The position numbers and the translations under genes are program-made. The notes under the pieces were generated by a model. That model worked only from the letters and a program-made list of their open reading frames with translations, made no database searches and was not told the DNA's origin. Below, piece after piece: positions 34,469-64,000 of a DNA stretch of 64,000 nucleotides (positions are counted from its first letter, which is position 1; every line of letters starts with the position of its first letter). The stretch covers positions 8,525,298-8,589,297 of the forward strand of contig CM035353.1 of assembly GCA_020137815.1 (NCBI GenBank), in the 5' to 3' direction. The DNA is from Hormiphora californensis. Its lineage: Eukaryota; Ctenophora; Tentaculata; Cydippida; Pleurobrachiidae.

Positions 34469-34593
34469 TTTAAATATTTTGACAAAAAAATATACACACA
34501 CGTACACAAAAATCCGAGTCTCTCCCCGTCCCAATCCAGTCCATATATTTTCTACCATACCGCGTCGAATAATAACAAACATGTCGTGGTGGT

Positions 34594-54554
<19,961 letters not shown>

Positions 54555-55918
54555 CAGGGGTGGAGCCCGGGCTATAAGGAAAGTGGGTGGAGTGTTAGGG
54601 TGGCATAGTGGGTGGAGTGTGTGGGATGTTAGATAGTAGACAAGATAAAGAGAAGGATAGGGGGTACCGGGAGGGGGTAATGGGGTATGGGGTAGTCAAA
54701 TTGAGGGGAATGTATGGAGTAGCTAGTGAGGATCACTGCATTTAAGTTAAATTTAAGGGAATTATAATTACGGCAAAGAATTTAAGGGAATTTTAATTAC
54801 GGCAAGGATTTAAAGCTCGGAGGTTTTAACAAAGAAAGATATCCGATTAGATCTAAGCGGCGGTTAAATAAATAAGTAGCTATAGAAACTGGTGTAGTGA
54901 GAACTCAGATTAGAAAATATTAAAGAACGGGGTAAAAATGAATTCCATGCGCCGAGGAAACTCTTTGTTTGGGTCACATCATCACATCATATTTATAATG
55001 GCGTGAGATAGGACAGGGTGGCCTGACTTCATAGCGAAGTAGAACTACCACTTCAGTCGTGCAGTCAACTTTACAACAAGTTATATGCCACGTTAAATAC
55101 AAGGAAGCAGCAGGCAGCTGCTATCTGAATTTCTGCTTTTAAAACATGCTTTATATCATATTCAGATGTGTATAAAGTTAATATTACTGAGTGCAGGTAG
55201 CTGTGGAGACATATTAACTCATACACGATCTATCTGCATGTGAATACATGTTTCATGAGGTTTCATGATATGTATAAAAACTGTAACCAGTTCTGTAGCG
55301 TTATAGCGGGCACGCATTACATGTTTATATAATGACTAGAAAGCCCATTGAAGTCCTAAAACAGCCCCCCCCACCCGTCTCTAATCTCTATGCCCCCCCC
55401 TCTCACTCTTTGTCTCTCCATGTCGGGGTAAAGAATACGGAGGTTGGTAGTGGTAGAGCGCTGGTGATAAACATCAAGGGAAATACCGCCGAATAACATG
55501 TAGAATCAGGTGATAAAGATCCGTAGAATTGTAGCTAAGTAGAGAATCAACGGGGTACGTAGGTAGAAAGGCTTTGGCAATCATGGCGGCCCCAGTAGTA
55601 GATCCCAAAACACCACGAAACACCACACAGGAACACGCAACAAACAACCAACAACATGCACGTGCAGTATCCCTCCTCCAATACCCCTTCCAATACCCCT
55701 CCTTGGCAACCCCCCACTATTTGCACGTGTGGATACTACATCACACTCCTCACGACGTTCATTTGCAAATTATAATATAGATGGCAACTATTAAATAGAG
55801 AGAGGTAAACGGTTCGACAGATAGATTGGGATTTATTTTTGTCATTAGTCAGTTCGAGAGAACAGACTAGAATATGGCGTCTTATAGTTCTTATGAACAG
55901 TAGTAGGGGTCTAACTGT

Positions 55919-56250
55919 ATCACTGCGCTGGCAAGCGCAAAGGTGGCCCCATCCAACCCCCCGAAAAAAAATTCCCCCAAAAACGGCCCGCTTGCTCACA
56001 GCGTATATATAGTTATTTCATACTTTTAGCCCATTTTGGCACTTTTTGACACGCCATAACTCCGGAACCGGATGAGCTAGGAAGCTGAAATTTTGTACTC
56101 AGAAGCTTCTTGTAGACATCTATCGATGGTAAAAATTTCAAGTGGCTAGCTCATTTTGTTCAAAAGTTATAACACCACCCCCAAAACAGAAAATTCAGTG
56201 TGGGGATAACTAGGTTGATATATCACTGCGCTGGCAAGCGCAAAGGTTGC
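55919..56250. mobile_element. Direct pair of CACTGCGCTGGCAAGCGCAA motifs
   Basis: The same 27-base-scale motif ending AAAGGTGGCC or AAAGGTTGCC starts at about 55919 and 56223. It also occurs inverted at 2310-2337, and in degenerate form near 35243. Probably the terminal repeat of a DNA transposon family. Confidence 0.6.
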
Positions 56251-57106
56251 CATTCCCCCCCCTCAAAAAGCGCCGCCAGAAACGCAGTTATACGTTTTAT
56301 GGGTGTTTGGCTGAAAATCCAGATTTCAGAAGGCTATAGCGTGGCTCCCTTTCATCCGTTTGACTTGAAATTTGGAATGTATACCCGGCTTGGGGTTTTT
56401 GACTCAAGTTCAAAATTTCAAGTCTCTATCTCATCTGGAACCGAAGTTACAGACAGGTCCCATTTGCCCTAAATTCAGTGTAACAGGCATGCGCGCGCGC
56501 GCATAGGAGAGACGCTTTTTATAAGTGAATGTGACGCCAAACGAAAAGAGATAGAGACTTCATCTTTTCACAGCTGGTAGATCTACTGGATGTGTGTGCA
56601 TTAGTCGTAGTGGGATCTCTTTTCATCGCCAGGAACGTCCTACAGAACGTCTTAAAGTCGTCATTTTTCAGACTCTAACCAAAATTCTTTGAGCTCAATT
56701 TACACCCTGAAGACGGATTCTAATCGAAAATCGAAGACTATATCATGGAAAGAGAATTGTCTGAACTTTCAGAAACTATTTAGTGAATTTTGAAAACCAG
56801 ACGTATAAGGGTCTTAAAACGCGTCTAAAGTGTTATGACTGTTTAAAAACAGATATGACGTTATGGGTTTTTTCGCTATAGCGGACTCGAATTTCATCCA
56901 ATCGATCTCAAACTTGGTCAGTATCTTTATCTAGGTGGGCCCGATAATATGACGTCATAATTTTGACGTTACAACGTCGTGACGTCATTTTATGACATCA
57001 AAATGACGTCAAAAATGAAAATTTCTCAATTTCGCGACTCTAACCTCTCTGTACCTATTCTACTGAATCTAAATGGATAAAAAATCCCAAAAATGATGCA
57101 AATTAT

Positions 57107-57304
57107 ACCAAAACTAATTGAAATTAGTAGGCCGGAAAGGTTGCCTTACGATTTGAGCTACCTTTGGCACTGGTACATTCCCTTTTGAAGATAACCGAAG
57201 TATCTGTAACCTGTCTATACCCCGTGAAAGTTACGGTGCCTAAGGTAGCTCAAATCGTAAGGCAACCTTTCCGGCCTACTAATTTCAATTAGTTTTGGTA
57301 TAAT
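57107..57304. mobile_element. Foldback MITE, CCAAAACTAATTGAAATTAG ends
   Basis: About 85-base inverted arms (GGCCGGAAAGGTTGCCTTAC and complement) flank a short spacer. The ends resemble those of the element at 57957-58394. Confidence 0.85.
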
Positions 57305-57956
57305 ATATACATACATACATACATACATGTATAGACGCTTTGTTACCTTCCGTTTGGTCCCAGTTTGAGACGAACCAGACATCGTACGACCTTAAACCAA
57401 GCGGCATTCGATGGATAATTGTCTCGTGCATGTACTCATCTGGGTGGCGACTCTCCATCTTACCTATGACGCGCGCAATGACGTCACGAGTGACGTCATT
57501 GCGCGACACCGACTAACTTTTTTCAAACGCCTCTAGCACCCTGAAGACGTGTTCCGATTTCTGATTTGACGAAAAATCGTTACCGGCAAATCGTCTGAAC
57601 TTTCAGATACTATATCGCGAATTTTCGTAGCCGATCATTTTGAGCCCTTAAATCGCGTCGGAAGTCAAAAATTTGACGAAAAATTCAGCAAATTGAACGT
57701 TTTTCTAGCAAAAACTCCCTTTCCTGACCACTGTGGTCAATAAAACTTTACAAGCTCCTTTGGGGTATTTATTCAAAATATATTGTGATGCAATTACGTC
57801 GTTACGACGTCACTAATTACGTCAAATGACGTCATAATGACGTCAAAAATACGATTTTAACAGAAATTCGTCTCGTTTCTCATATATCGCATTATTTCGA
57901 CAATATTACATTATGAAATAATGTCTTGCTGCGATTAAAAACCAAAAAGGGACCTA

Positions 57957-58107
57957 AATTAAGCCAAAAACTAATGGAATTAGTTGGCGGGAAAGGTGGC
58001 CCACTTACACCTTTGCCTGCTGCCGGGATCAGGGATATAAGAGGTGAATACAATGGAATAAGACAGTGAAAGAGAGCGTGATAGAGTGATAGAGTGAGAG
58101 AGTGAGT

Positions 58108-58167
<60 letters not shown>

Positions 58168-58190
58168 GAGATAGAGAGATGGATAAGAGA

Positions 58191-58221
<31 letters not shown>

Positions 58222-58394
58222 CAGGGAGGAGAGAGGGATAGAACGAACAGGAATAAGTTACCCTTGAAAAATAGGAGATTGAGATACCGAGCTGGAGAGA
58301 GAAAATGAGAGTTCATGGTGATACCCGGCAGTAGCAAAAGGTGTAAGTGGGCCACCTTTCCCGCCAACTAATTCCATTAGTTTTTGGCTTAATT
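57957..58394. mobile_element. Foldback MITE with a GA microsatellite inside
   Basis: Inverted ends GCCAAAAACTAATGGAATTA through GGCGGGAAAGGTGGCC, repeated as complement at 58340-58394. The centre holds (GA)n at 58100-58225. Same family type as 57107-57304 by the ATTAGT.GGC.GGAAAGGT pattern. Confidence 0.8.
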
Positions 58395-58509
58395 ATATAC
58401 ACTAATGTCACGGATAGGAAGTTGTAAGTTATAGAGAGAGTTGTAAGTCAGGGGAATGATCTGGGGGATAGGAAGAATCAATGAATGTTAAACAAAAATT
58501 CGCGTCATA

Positions 58510-58515
58510 TTTATT
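58510..58515 (-). terminator. Polyadenylation signal of the PTP gene
   Basis: AATAAA on the minus strand about 440 bases beyond the stop at 58958. Confidence 0.5.
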
Positions 58516-58957
58516 GTACATCTAACATAAAACACAACACGTCTCGTGTGTGTTTGACAATTAAATAGGACTTTAAGTTCCCTCTTTCTAGCTGTGCTAG
58601 TAGAACAGGGTCCCCCCGTGGTGGTCCAACCTGTACACAGAGATTACAGAAACACTTTTAGCAGTGACTCTCACATTATGAGCCAGAATTTCACGTCTTT
58701 ACTCCAAACTGAACTTATGAGTCCATTCTATATATTTGGGCCTGTACAAGCAGCTAGCAGCGCCCCATAGGGGTGGTATTCGATTCATTCAGTCTCCAAT
58801 CTACTGTCTCTGGCACTGTATACCATCCCTATCAAACCATTTTCTGTCCCAGTGTAAAAGATGAACTTCCCCTTCTCTCGGGCGATGCAAAGTACAAGAA
58901 TTATAAGTCTCTCCAAGAAATACAGGACGTGGTCTGTATAAAACACTGCCTGACTGC

Positions 58958-60222
58958 TTACTTTACAAGATAAATCAGGATGGAGAGACCCACAGCAGCG
59001 ATGGAGCCAAAAACAAGAGGCTTCCCGAAATTCACCCACAAATCATGTCTCCTCTCCTGGGATTCTTCATGTGCCACTAGCTTCTTCTTCATGTTATCCA
59101 CCATACTGGCCATCTTATCCTTCCTCTCTCTCCTCGCCTCCTCCTTCCCATCTCCCTCAACCTCACACGCAGAATTAAACTCGGAGGTGCTTTGTGCGGT
59201 GATCTCCTCCATGCCATCCTCCTCCTCATCAGATAGACCTGATATGGGGGAGATGGAACTTGGAACCAGGAGTTCCGGTGTAGCATCTTCATCTGAAACA
59301 CCAACATTATCAGGTGACTCTATCAACTCGATACTCTCAGGCCTTATCACCGGCTCACCAACATCATCATCTTCCTCCTCATCACTCAGTCCCGTAGTGA
59401 CATGTTCAATTGGAACCCCATCAATCAACATATGTTCTTCATCTTCATCATCATCTTCCTCATCCTCAGTATCGTCATAAGTCCTTCCTCACTAGAACTC
59501 TCCCCTAGCCGGTTCTCAATATCAATCTCCGCCACGATTATATCCTTGGTAAAGCTGCTCGTATCAATATCCTGCATACCCTCCAGAATAGAGAGAAACA
59601 CAAAACGAAGTTGTTCATGAGTTTGGACCAGCCCAAATCGGTCGAACCGGATTTTTAGTAATATTGAGTACACATCGATGTGCTCTGTTTTTCGGTCCCT
59701 CATAATGTCGAGAATTGTGTCAATGAGGACCAGTGTCCCCGTTCTTCCAATGCCCGCAGAACAGTGCACAACCGGTGGCCCCTCAGATAGCTCAGACACT
59801 TCTCTGACCACGTTGAGGAAAGTGAGGAACTTGGAGGGAGATTCGGGAACCCCAAAATCGGGCCATGCGTAATAGTGTAGATGAGTTATAGTCCTGGACT
59901 TGCTGATTTCATTATTAACCAACTCCAACTGGCTAGAAACGTAAAACTTGTGATCAACACGAGAGATGAAGCGGACGGTAAAAGAATCATCGTAGGACCG
60001 GAACTCATTATCAACTGCACCCTCAGAATCCGGGAGTCCTGTGGGATAGTATGGGTGGCATTTTAGTCGTCCCTTCTCTATTATCCTATTAAGCATGACG
60101 ATAACAGAGGATTCCTCCTCCCAGGCCATCCGCCAAAAGTCTGTGGTGGTGTGGTCGAGCGGTCCCTGAGGGTATTGCATGTTAAATCATTTCAGGTAGA
60201 GATGGACGTGGACACGGAGAGA

Positions 60223-60294
<72 letters not shown>

Positions 60295-60708
60295 GATAGA
60301 GAGAACAAAACATACGTATTCATACCTGACAACATATGTATTTTTGTTCCACAAAAGGAGGTCTAACGTACGAGGCATTAATGTAATTTCGCCTTCCGGA
60401 CTGTAGACACACCCGACTAGAATCAAATGGTAAAACATCCTGGTACCTGTTCAAATACCTGGAAACAAGGAGAATTACAAAACAACTGTCTTTTTACAGG
60501 AAACTGTCTTTCAACTGGCTATTTTAAGTGAACCAGTATAAAAAGAAGTAAACCTGTTTTCCTCGCTTTTTGCTGAAGCACGTCCCATGTTTGAGGTTAG
60601 GTCATAAGAAAGGTATCGCAAATGATCGAAATCTGGTTTCCATCGGTCTTCATCTTCGCAGCGAGAGAAAAACTCTCGTACCGTTAAACTGCCATCCATG
60701 ATTTTCAA
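58958..60708 (-). CDS. PTP1B/TC-PTP-like tyrosine phosphatase with C-terminal membrane anchor
   Basis: Exons 60554-60708 (ATG; a second Met at 60699), 60326-60458 and 60165 leftwards. The catalytic domain has YINASYV, QGPL, WPDFGVPESP, the P-loop HCSAGIGRTG (nucleophile Cys near residue 231) and QTHEQLRF, all in place, so it should be active on phosphotyrosine. The tail is very acidic and ends in the hydrophobic segment PLVFGSIAAVGLSILIYLV, a tail anchor as in ER-bound PTPN1. The catalytic frame (to about 59430) and the tail frame (from about 59500 down to 58958) differ by one nucleotide. They overlap across the acidic GAT/GAG-rich stretch. I see no convincing intron joining them, so an indel or an unusual splice is needed. 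Confidence 0.88.
60222..60291. repeat. (GA)n microsatellite in a PTP intron
   Basis: Pure GA run between the second and third coding exons. Confidence 0.95.
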
Positions 60709-61130
60709 ACTGTTAAAATTGTTAATTCATGTAAGATCGAGTACTTAATAATAATATTGTCCACATTTTTAAAAATCTACAGGGACTAACTCAAACCAGA
60801 TCCTGATTTTATTTTAACGACACTCCTTGTTTTGGACGTAGGGTACATTATAAGACGGCTTCCACTATGTATTCAATATTATTCGATTCAGAGTAGGGGC
60901 AAAAAAGGGAAGCAAAAGGGATCAAGAAGGAAAGGTGTACTAGCCAGGTACCTCCGCAGCATTGCTGATCAGCCACTGTCCAGGGGGTACTCGTTTGTTC
61001 ATAGGAACTCTCTGTTGGACAACCTACTTATTGTTCAACCGGATTAGTTCAGAGAAGCTAAAAAATTTCTTTCGATAATTCTCAGTTCCTCAAAGGGGCT
61101 ACAGAGGTGGGCGTGTAAACTGTCAACTGC
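60709..61130. other. Upstream region of the PTP gene, no gene seen
   Basis: Would contain the PTP promoter. No TATA-like or other clear signal identified. The LINE 3' end begins at about 61135. Confidence 0.4.
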
Positions 61131-61773
61131 AGAGATTTATTATTTATTCAATCTGATTCAATACATATAACAATAACAATTGAATACATATTGGCACTCC
61201 TTTTAGCGAGTAATAAAACGGTTGTCCGGTAAAAAGTACATGTTATGCTGATGCCGATTCAAAAGTCCAAGAGGTAATTATATATAGATTAGGTACTGTA
61301 ATAATAAATAGTAAGTTGATAGATAGATAGTTAAATAAGGGTAGATACTTAGATGATTAACTAGGGGATACCTAGGGGTAGGGAAGATGCAGAACAGCTA
61401 AATATAGCATAGTAAAATAAATTAGTATAGTCGCTGAGTCAAATTAAGCTGTACAGTTAAAACAGATTTTAAAATAAATAGAAAAATAGAAATTACCCTC
61501 ACATACATGCTCATACCCAAAAGTATACAGTACACACACATACACACACACACAAACACACAAAAAACACACTCACACAAACAAGCATGTCCGTAAAAAA
61601 CACAGACACAGAGTCACACATGACACAGGAATAGTAATAAGTTAAGATACGATATTATTATAAGTAGTATTAATGATTTAAATAGGCAGTGAAGTGTGCT
61701 TGGCCAGCGGGTTGTAAAACTATGTTATTTTAAGTGGTAGATAGGCTAATTAAGTAATTAGGTGAGGTTAAGT

Positions 61774-62523
61774 TTAACTGGTAAGGAGCTCATCATTAAA
61801 AGTGGAGTTTTCTGTGACCTCATAAACAAGCTTTCTAAACTTATGCTTAAGGTTTCTATCTCTAGAAAAGATAAGTGCTAGGTGGAAGTTGCCAGTGCAA
61901 ACCGAGACCACACGACACTGGTCCCTAAGAGCCGATACCGCCCCGACAGCTGGACATTGGAAGAGCTTGTGGAAGGGTGAGTCGTGGTGCATGCCGCATT
62001 CAAGGCAGTAAGGTTCCTCTACGTTCCTGTCAATTCGTTGATAGCTGCCGACAAAGTTTTGAAATCTTAAGCTATGCCCGTGGATGTAGTCCATAGTCAA
62101 CGAAGAGTGCCTTCTGTCCATACTCCTATTGGTAAGAGGGGCTATCGAAACCGCTTCAGTATCCACAATAGATCGTAGCTCTTCAACCGTCGTAGTAGGA
62201 GAGTCGTCAGCAGAGATGTTCGTGATGTTAGCCTTGACGTGATCGTCCCACAATTTGTGCGTGAACATGTCCATAGTGTCCCGGGAATAGAGAAACTCTT
62301 CCGACTCATATGACAGTAGATCGCATGATCGAATAAATGATCGTCTCCGTCCCGTTTGAGATTCCGCTCTCTGTGCAGTGTTCCAATGGAGATACCTTTT
62401 AGTTTCCACAATATGTCCATAGAACGGGTGGCTTGCCTCATGCTCAATTTGGAGCAATTTAGCAGTCATGGTGTCTCCCGCTGTAAGACCTTTTAGGACA
62501 AACTTCGTTGTGAGTACTGTCAA
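61774..62523 (-). pseudogene. LINE ORF2 C-terminal fragment with CCHC knuckle
   Basis: A 249-residue frame ending in a C-x2-C-x8-H-x4-C motif (CLECGMHHDSPFHKLFQC), like the end of many non-LTR ORF2 proteins. No RT motifs remain. It could be the deleted partner of the ORF1 just upstream or a separate insertion. Confidence 0.65.
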
Positions 62524-62694
62524 AATAATCGGTAGAGGTGGTATACCAATAAGAATTATTATTATTATTATTATTAAATCTAAAATGTATACATTGGATA
62601 AAATACAACATATACTGCCCCTTTTTGTGGGCTAAATTGATAGTCATAAGGTTCCTTTTGAAGTCTCTTTAGAGTACAAATTACATGTAGCAGG

Positions 62695-63753
62695 TCAGCC
62701 ACATTTAATTACCCCCCTGCTAACCCAGTATCGTCCATTCGGATTGTCTCGCCTCAGTCCTTTCACTGTATCAACGAGAGTTTTCCGCTCTCGCTGCTCC
62801 TCCGGTGTTAGGTCGGGGGAGAGAAACACCGAGGAGAATTTCTCTGAATCTCGGAGCTGTTTTGCTTTTCTTAGAAGTTGTAACAAAGTTTCCCTTCTTT
62901 CAAGTGTAACAATTACTGGTCTCGGTCGGTTATCAGTCTTTTCGCCAATACGCTTTGTAGAAGATATGACTGGTTTTTCATTGAGCTCTCCAAAGATATC
63001 CTGAACTTCATGCTCAGTAGCCCTTGCCGTAGTTTCTGGCAGCCCAAATATAACCAAATTCAACTTGCGATCAAGAGTTGCTTCTTCCGCGGTTGTACTT
63101 GGATGGGGTACAGTCGCTTTCTTCAATGCTGCTTGGAGGCGGGATGGTGTAATAGCTGCAGAGCAATTCTGTACAAGCACCTTGGAGTAGCCCTGCAATT
63201 GCTTCTGAACAGACTCTGACACTGAACTAAGTTTCCGACCTTGTACTTCAATCAAAGTATTTTGTGCTTCAATCAGCTTCTCTTGCAGTTCAATCCTTGA
63301 TACCCGATGTTTGTCGATTTCTTCCTTAAAAGTGCCAAGCTCTTCTTGTACCTCCTTGAGCTTCTGATTACACTCCTCTAGTTCCAGGCGTTCTTTCATT
63401 CGGGCAGTTGCATACAGACGTTTCTCCTTCATAACTGGTCCTATTTCTCTCACTATCCGAAAAATATGACGAGAGAGGTTCTCGGTGAAAGCCATGAAAC
63501 GATCAACATTATACTTTCTCATTTCGGAGTCTTTCGGCAGTGCGTCCTCAATATACTGCTCAGGATCATCATACAAACTAGAATCCAATAACTTGGACAA
63601 TACTCCATCAACCTGTTGTTCACTTGGTTGTTTGAGCCCGTTCTTGATATAAAAAACGTCCTCTACTGCACAACGAAGTTTTTCCATCATCGACAAACCC
63701 CAGCATTCCAGTGGATCGGCATCTGCATCAGAGGTATTGAGTTTCTCCGTCAT
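62695..63753 (-). CDS. LINE ORF1-like protein, coiled coil plus RRM-like domain
   Basis: A 352-residue intact frame. The N-terminal half is acidic and helical; residues about 115-190 form a Glu/Lys/Leu-rich coiled coil. The C-terminal half has LNLVIFGLPE, RPRPVIVTL and SVFLSPDLTPEEQRERK, the pattern of ORF1 proteins of many invertebrate non-LTR elements (RNA-binding, nucleic-acid chaperone type). The CCHC knuckles of gag-like ORF1s are not seen. The frame is undamaged, so this is a fairly young copy or one under constraint. Confidence 0.75.
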   Translation of the reverse strand: MTEKLNTSDADADPLECWGLSMMEKLRCAVEDVFYIKNGLKQPSEQQVDGVLSKLLDSSLYDDPEQYIEDALPKDSEMRKYNVDRFMAFTENLSRHIFRIVREIGPVMKEKRLYATARMKERLELEECNQKLKEVQEELGTFKEEIDKHRVSRIELQEKLIEAQNTLIEVQGRKLSSVSESVQKQLQGYSKVLVQNCSAAITPSRLQAALKKATVPHPSTTAEEATLDRKLNLVIFGLPETTARATEHEVQDIFGELNEKPVISSTKRIGEKTDNRPRPVIVTLERRETLLQLLRKAKQLRDSEKFSSVFLSPDLTPEEQRERKTLVDTVKGLRRDNPNGRYWVSRGVIKCG

Positions 63754-64000
63754 AACTTCTGCCTGCCCCTACGGGCGGTCTCAACATCCTGAGGACATAT
63801 GGTCATTTTTTTTTTAACTTGTGCAAAATTTTTTCCGAAAATGACATAAGTTCAGTTTTTTCGACTTTTATCATAGTTTTTGTCAAAAAATATTATTTTC
63901 CAACGAATATTATGTGTAAAAGTGTATAGGGAATAGATTTACAGGCAAAATAAATTAAAAACTCATCTCGTGAGGTGCCGGTGACCATGTTTGCAAAAGC

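Larger units (their letters stand above)
33064..34593. other. Convergent intergenic region, no gene seen
   Basis: This separates the 3' ends of the SAM-SAM-PTB gene (plus) and the ABHD gene (minus). ATTAAA-type signals lie near 33252. It contains the MITE at 34206-34397. No further coding sequence recognised. Confidence 0.5.
54560..58490. other. Intergenic MITE-rich region between ABHD and PTP genes
   Basis: Both flanking genes are on the minus strand. The left 1.3 kb is unremarkable; a plus-strand ATG frame at 55583 (MAAPVVDPKTPRN) is not supported by anything else. From 55900 rightwards the region is a nest of non-autonomous elements (separate entries) with many TGACGTCA palindromes between 56950 and 57850. 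Confidence 0.55.
61135..64000 (-). mobile_element. LINE retrotransposon, internally deleted, 5' end beyond window
   Basis: On the minus strand: ORF1 (63753-62695), a (TAA)n run at 62558-62577, the C-terminal end of ORF2 (62523-61774), a long AT-rich 3' region and a terminal TTGAATAAATAATAAATC near 61140. Endonuclease and RT domains are missing. The (TAA)n between the ORFs may be the tail of one element abutting another. Confidence 0.75.

Noticed and set aside
55583-55780. Plus-strand frame starting MAAPVVDPKTPRN
   Set aside because: It has a reasonable ATG, but no donor, no homology and no continuation; not enough to call a gene.
59437-59511. A 74-nt intron joining the PTP catalytic and tail frames (GTGAGG...GAAG)
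   Set aside because: The phase would fit, but there is no pyrimidine tract and the region is a coding-like GAT/GAG run; an indel is the simpler explanation.

Overview
The window is nuclear DNA of an intron-rich invertebrate animal. I infer an early-branching metazoan, with a sponge the best guess, but nothing here proves the phylum. The evidence is many short exons with GT-AG introns, animal signalling genes (a MADD-type Rab GEF, a SAM-SAM-PTB adaptor, a PTP1B-type phosphatase, an LDLa-domain GPCR), abundant (GA)n/(CT)n and other simple repeats, many foldback/MITE elements, and pieces of non-LTR retrotransposons. There are no operons, CRISPR arrays or phage genes.

Layout, left to right. (1) 337-16662, minus strand: the first 16 coding exons that I can read of a MADD/Rab3-GEF orthologue, whose 3' end lies beyond the left edge. 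A complete LDLa-rich 7TM receptor gene (2593-7465, plus) sits inside one of its introns. (2) 16828-17290: a decayed ORF. (3) 17860-23681: a tandem duplication carrying two copies of a small two-exon membrane-protein gene (20159-20724 and 22573-23147, minus). Three elements with target-site duplications lie in the left copy and are absent from the right copy. (4) 23980-33063, plus: an ANKS1/Odin-like adaptor (Tyr/Pro-rich N-terminus, two SAM domains, C-terminal PTB) with a ~940 bp foldback element in one intron. (5) 34594-54554, minus: an ABHD1/3-type alpha/beta-hydrolase of about 20 kb. Its introns hold a LINE RNase H fragment (plus), a GT31 beta-1,3-galactosyltransferase gene (41984-42943, plus) and a Frag1/DRAM-family membrane protein gene (44578-45378, plus). 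(6) 54560-58490: a MITE-rich intergenic stretch. (7) 58958-60708, minus: a tail-anchored PTP1B-like tyrosine phosphatase. (8) about 61135 to the right edge, minus: an internally deleted LINE (ORF1 plus the ORF2 C-terminus).

The most unusual recurring signal is that minisatellite arrays lie on splice junctions. In at least three places the repeat unit itself contains a splice site plus adjoining exon bases: 13 decoy acceptors before one MADD exon, five before the first SAM exon, and three in-frame donors 45 nt apart at another MADD exon. Several further arrays start within a few bases of a splice site. Three genes also show an unexplained one-nucleotide reading-phase break. These could be assembly indels, microexons or real lesions.

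Functionally the window is an ordinary set of unrelated animal genes (vesicle-trafficking GEF, receptor, adaptor, hydrolase, Golgi glycosyltransferase, membrane protein, phosphatase). Their physical nesting, not a shared pathway, is what links them.
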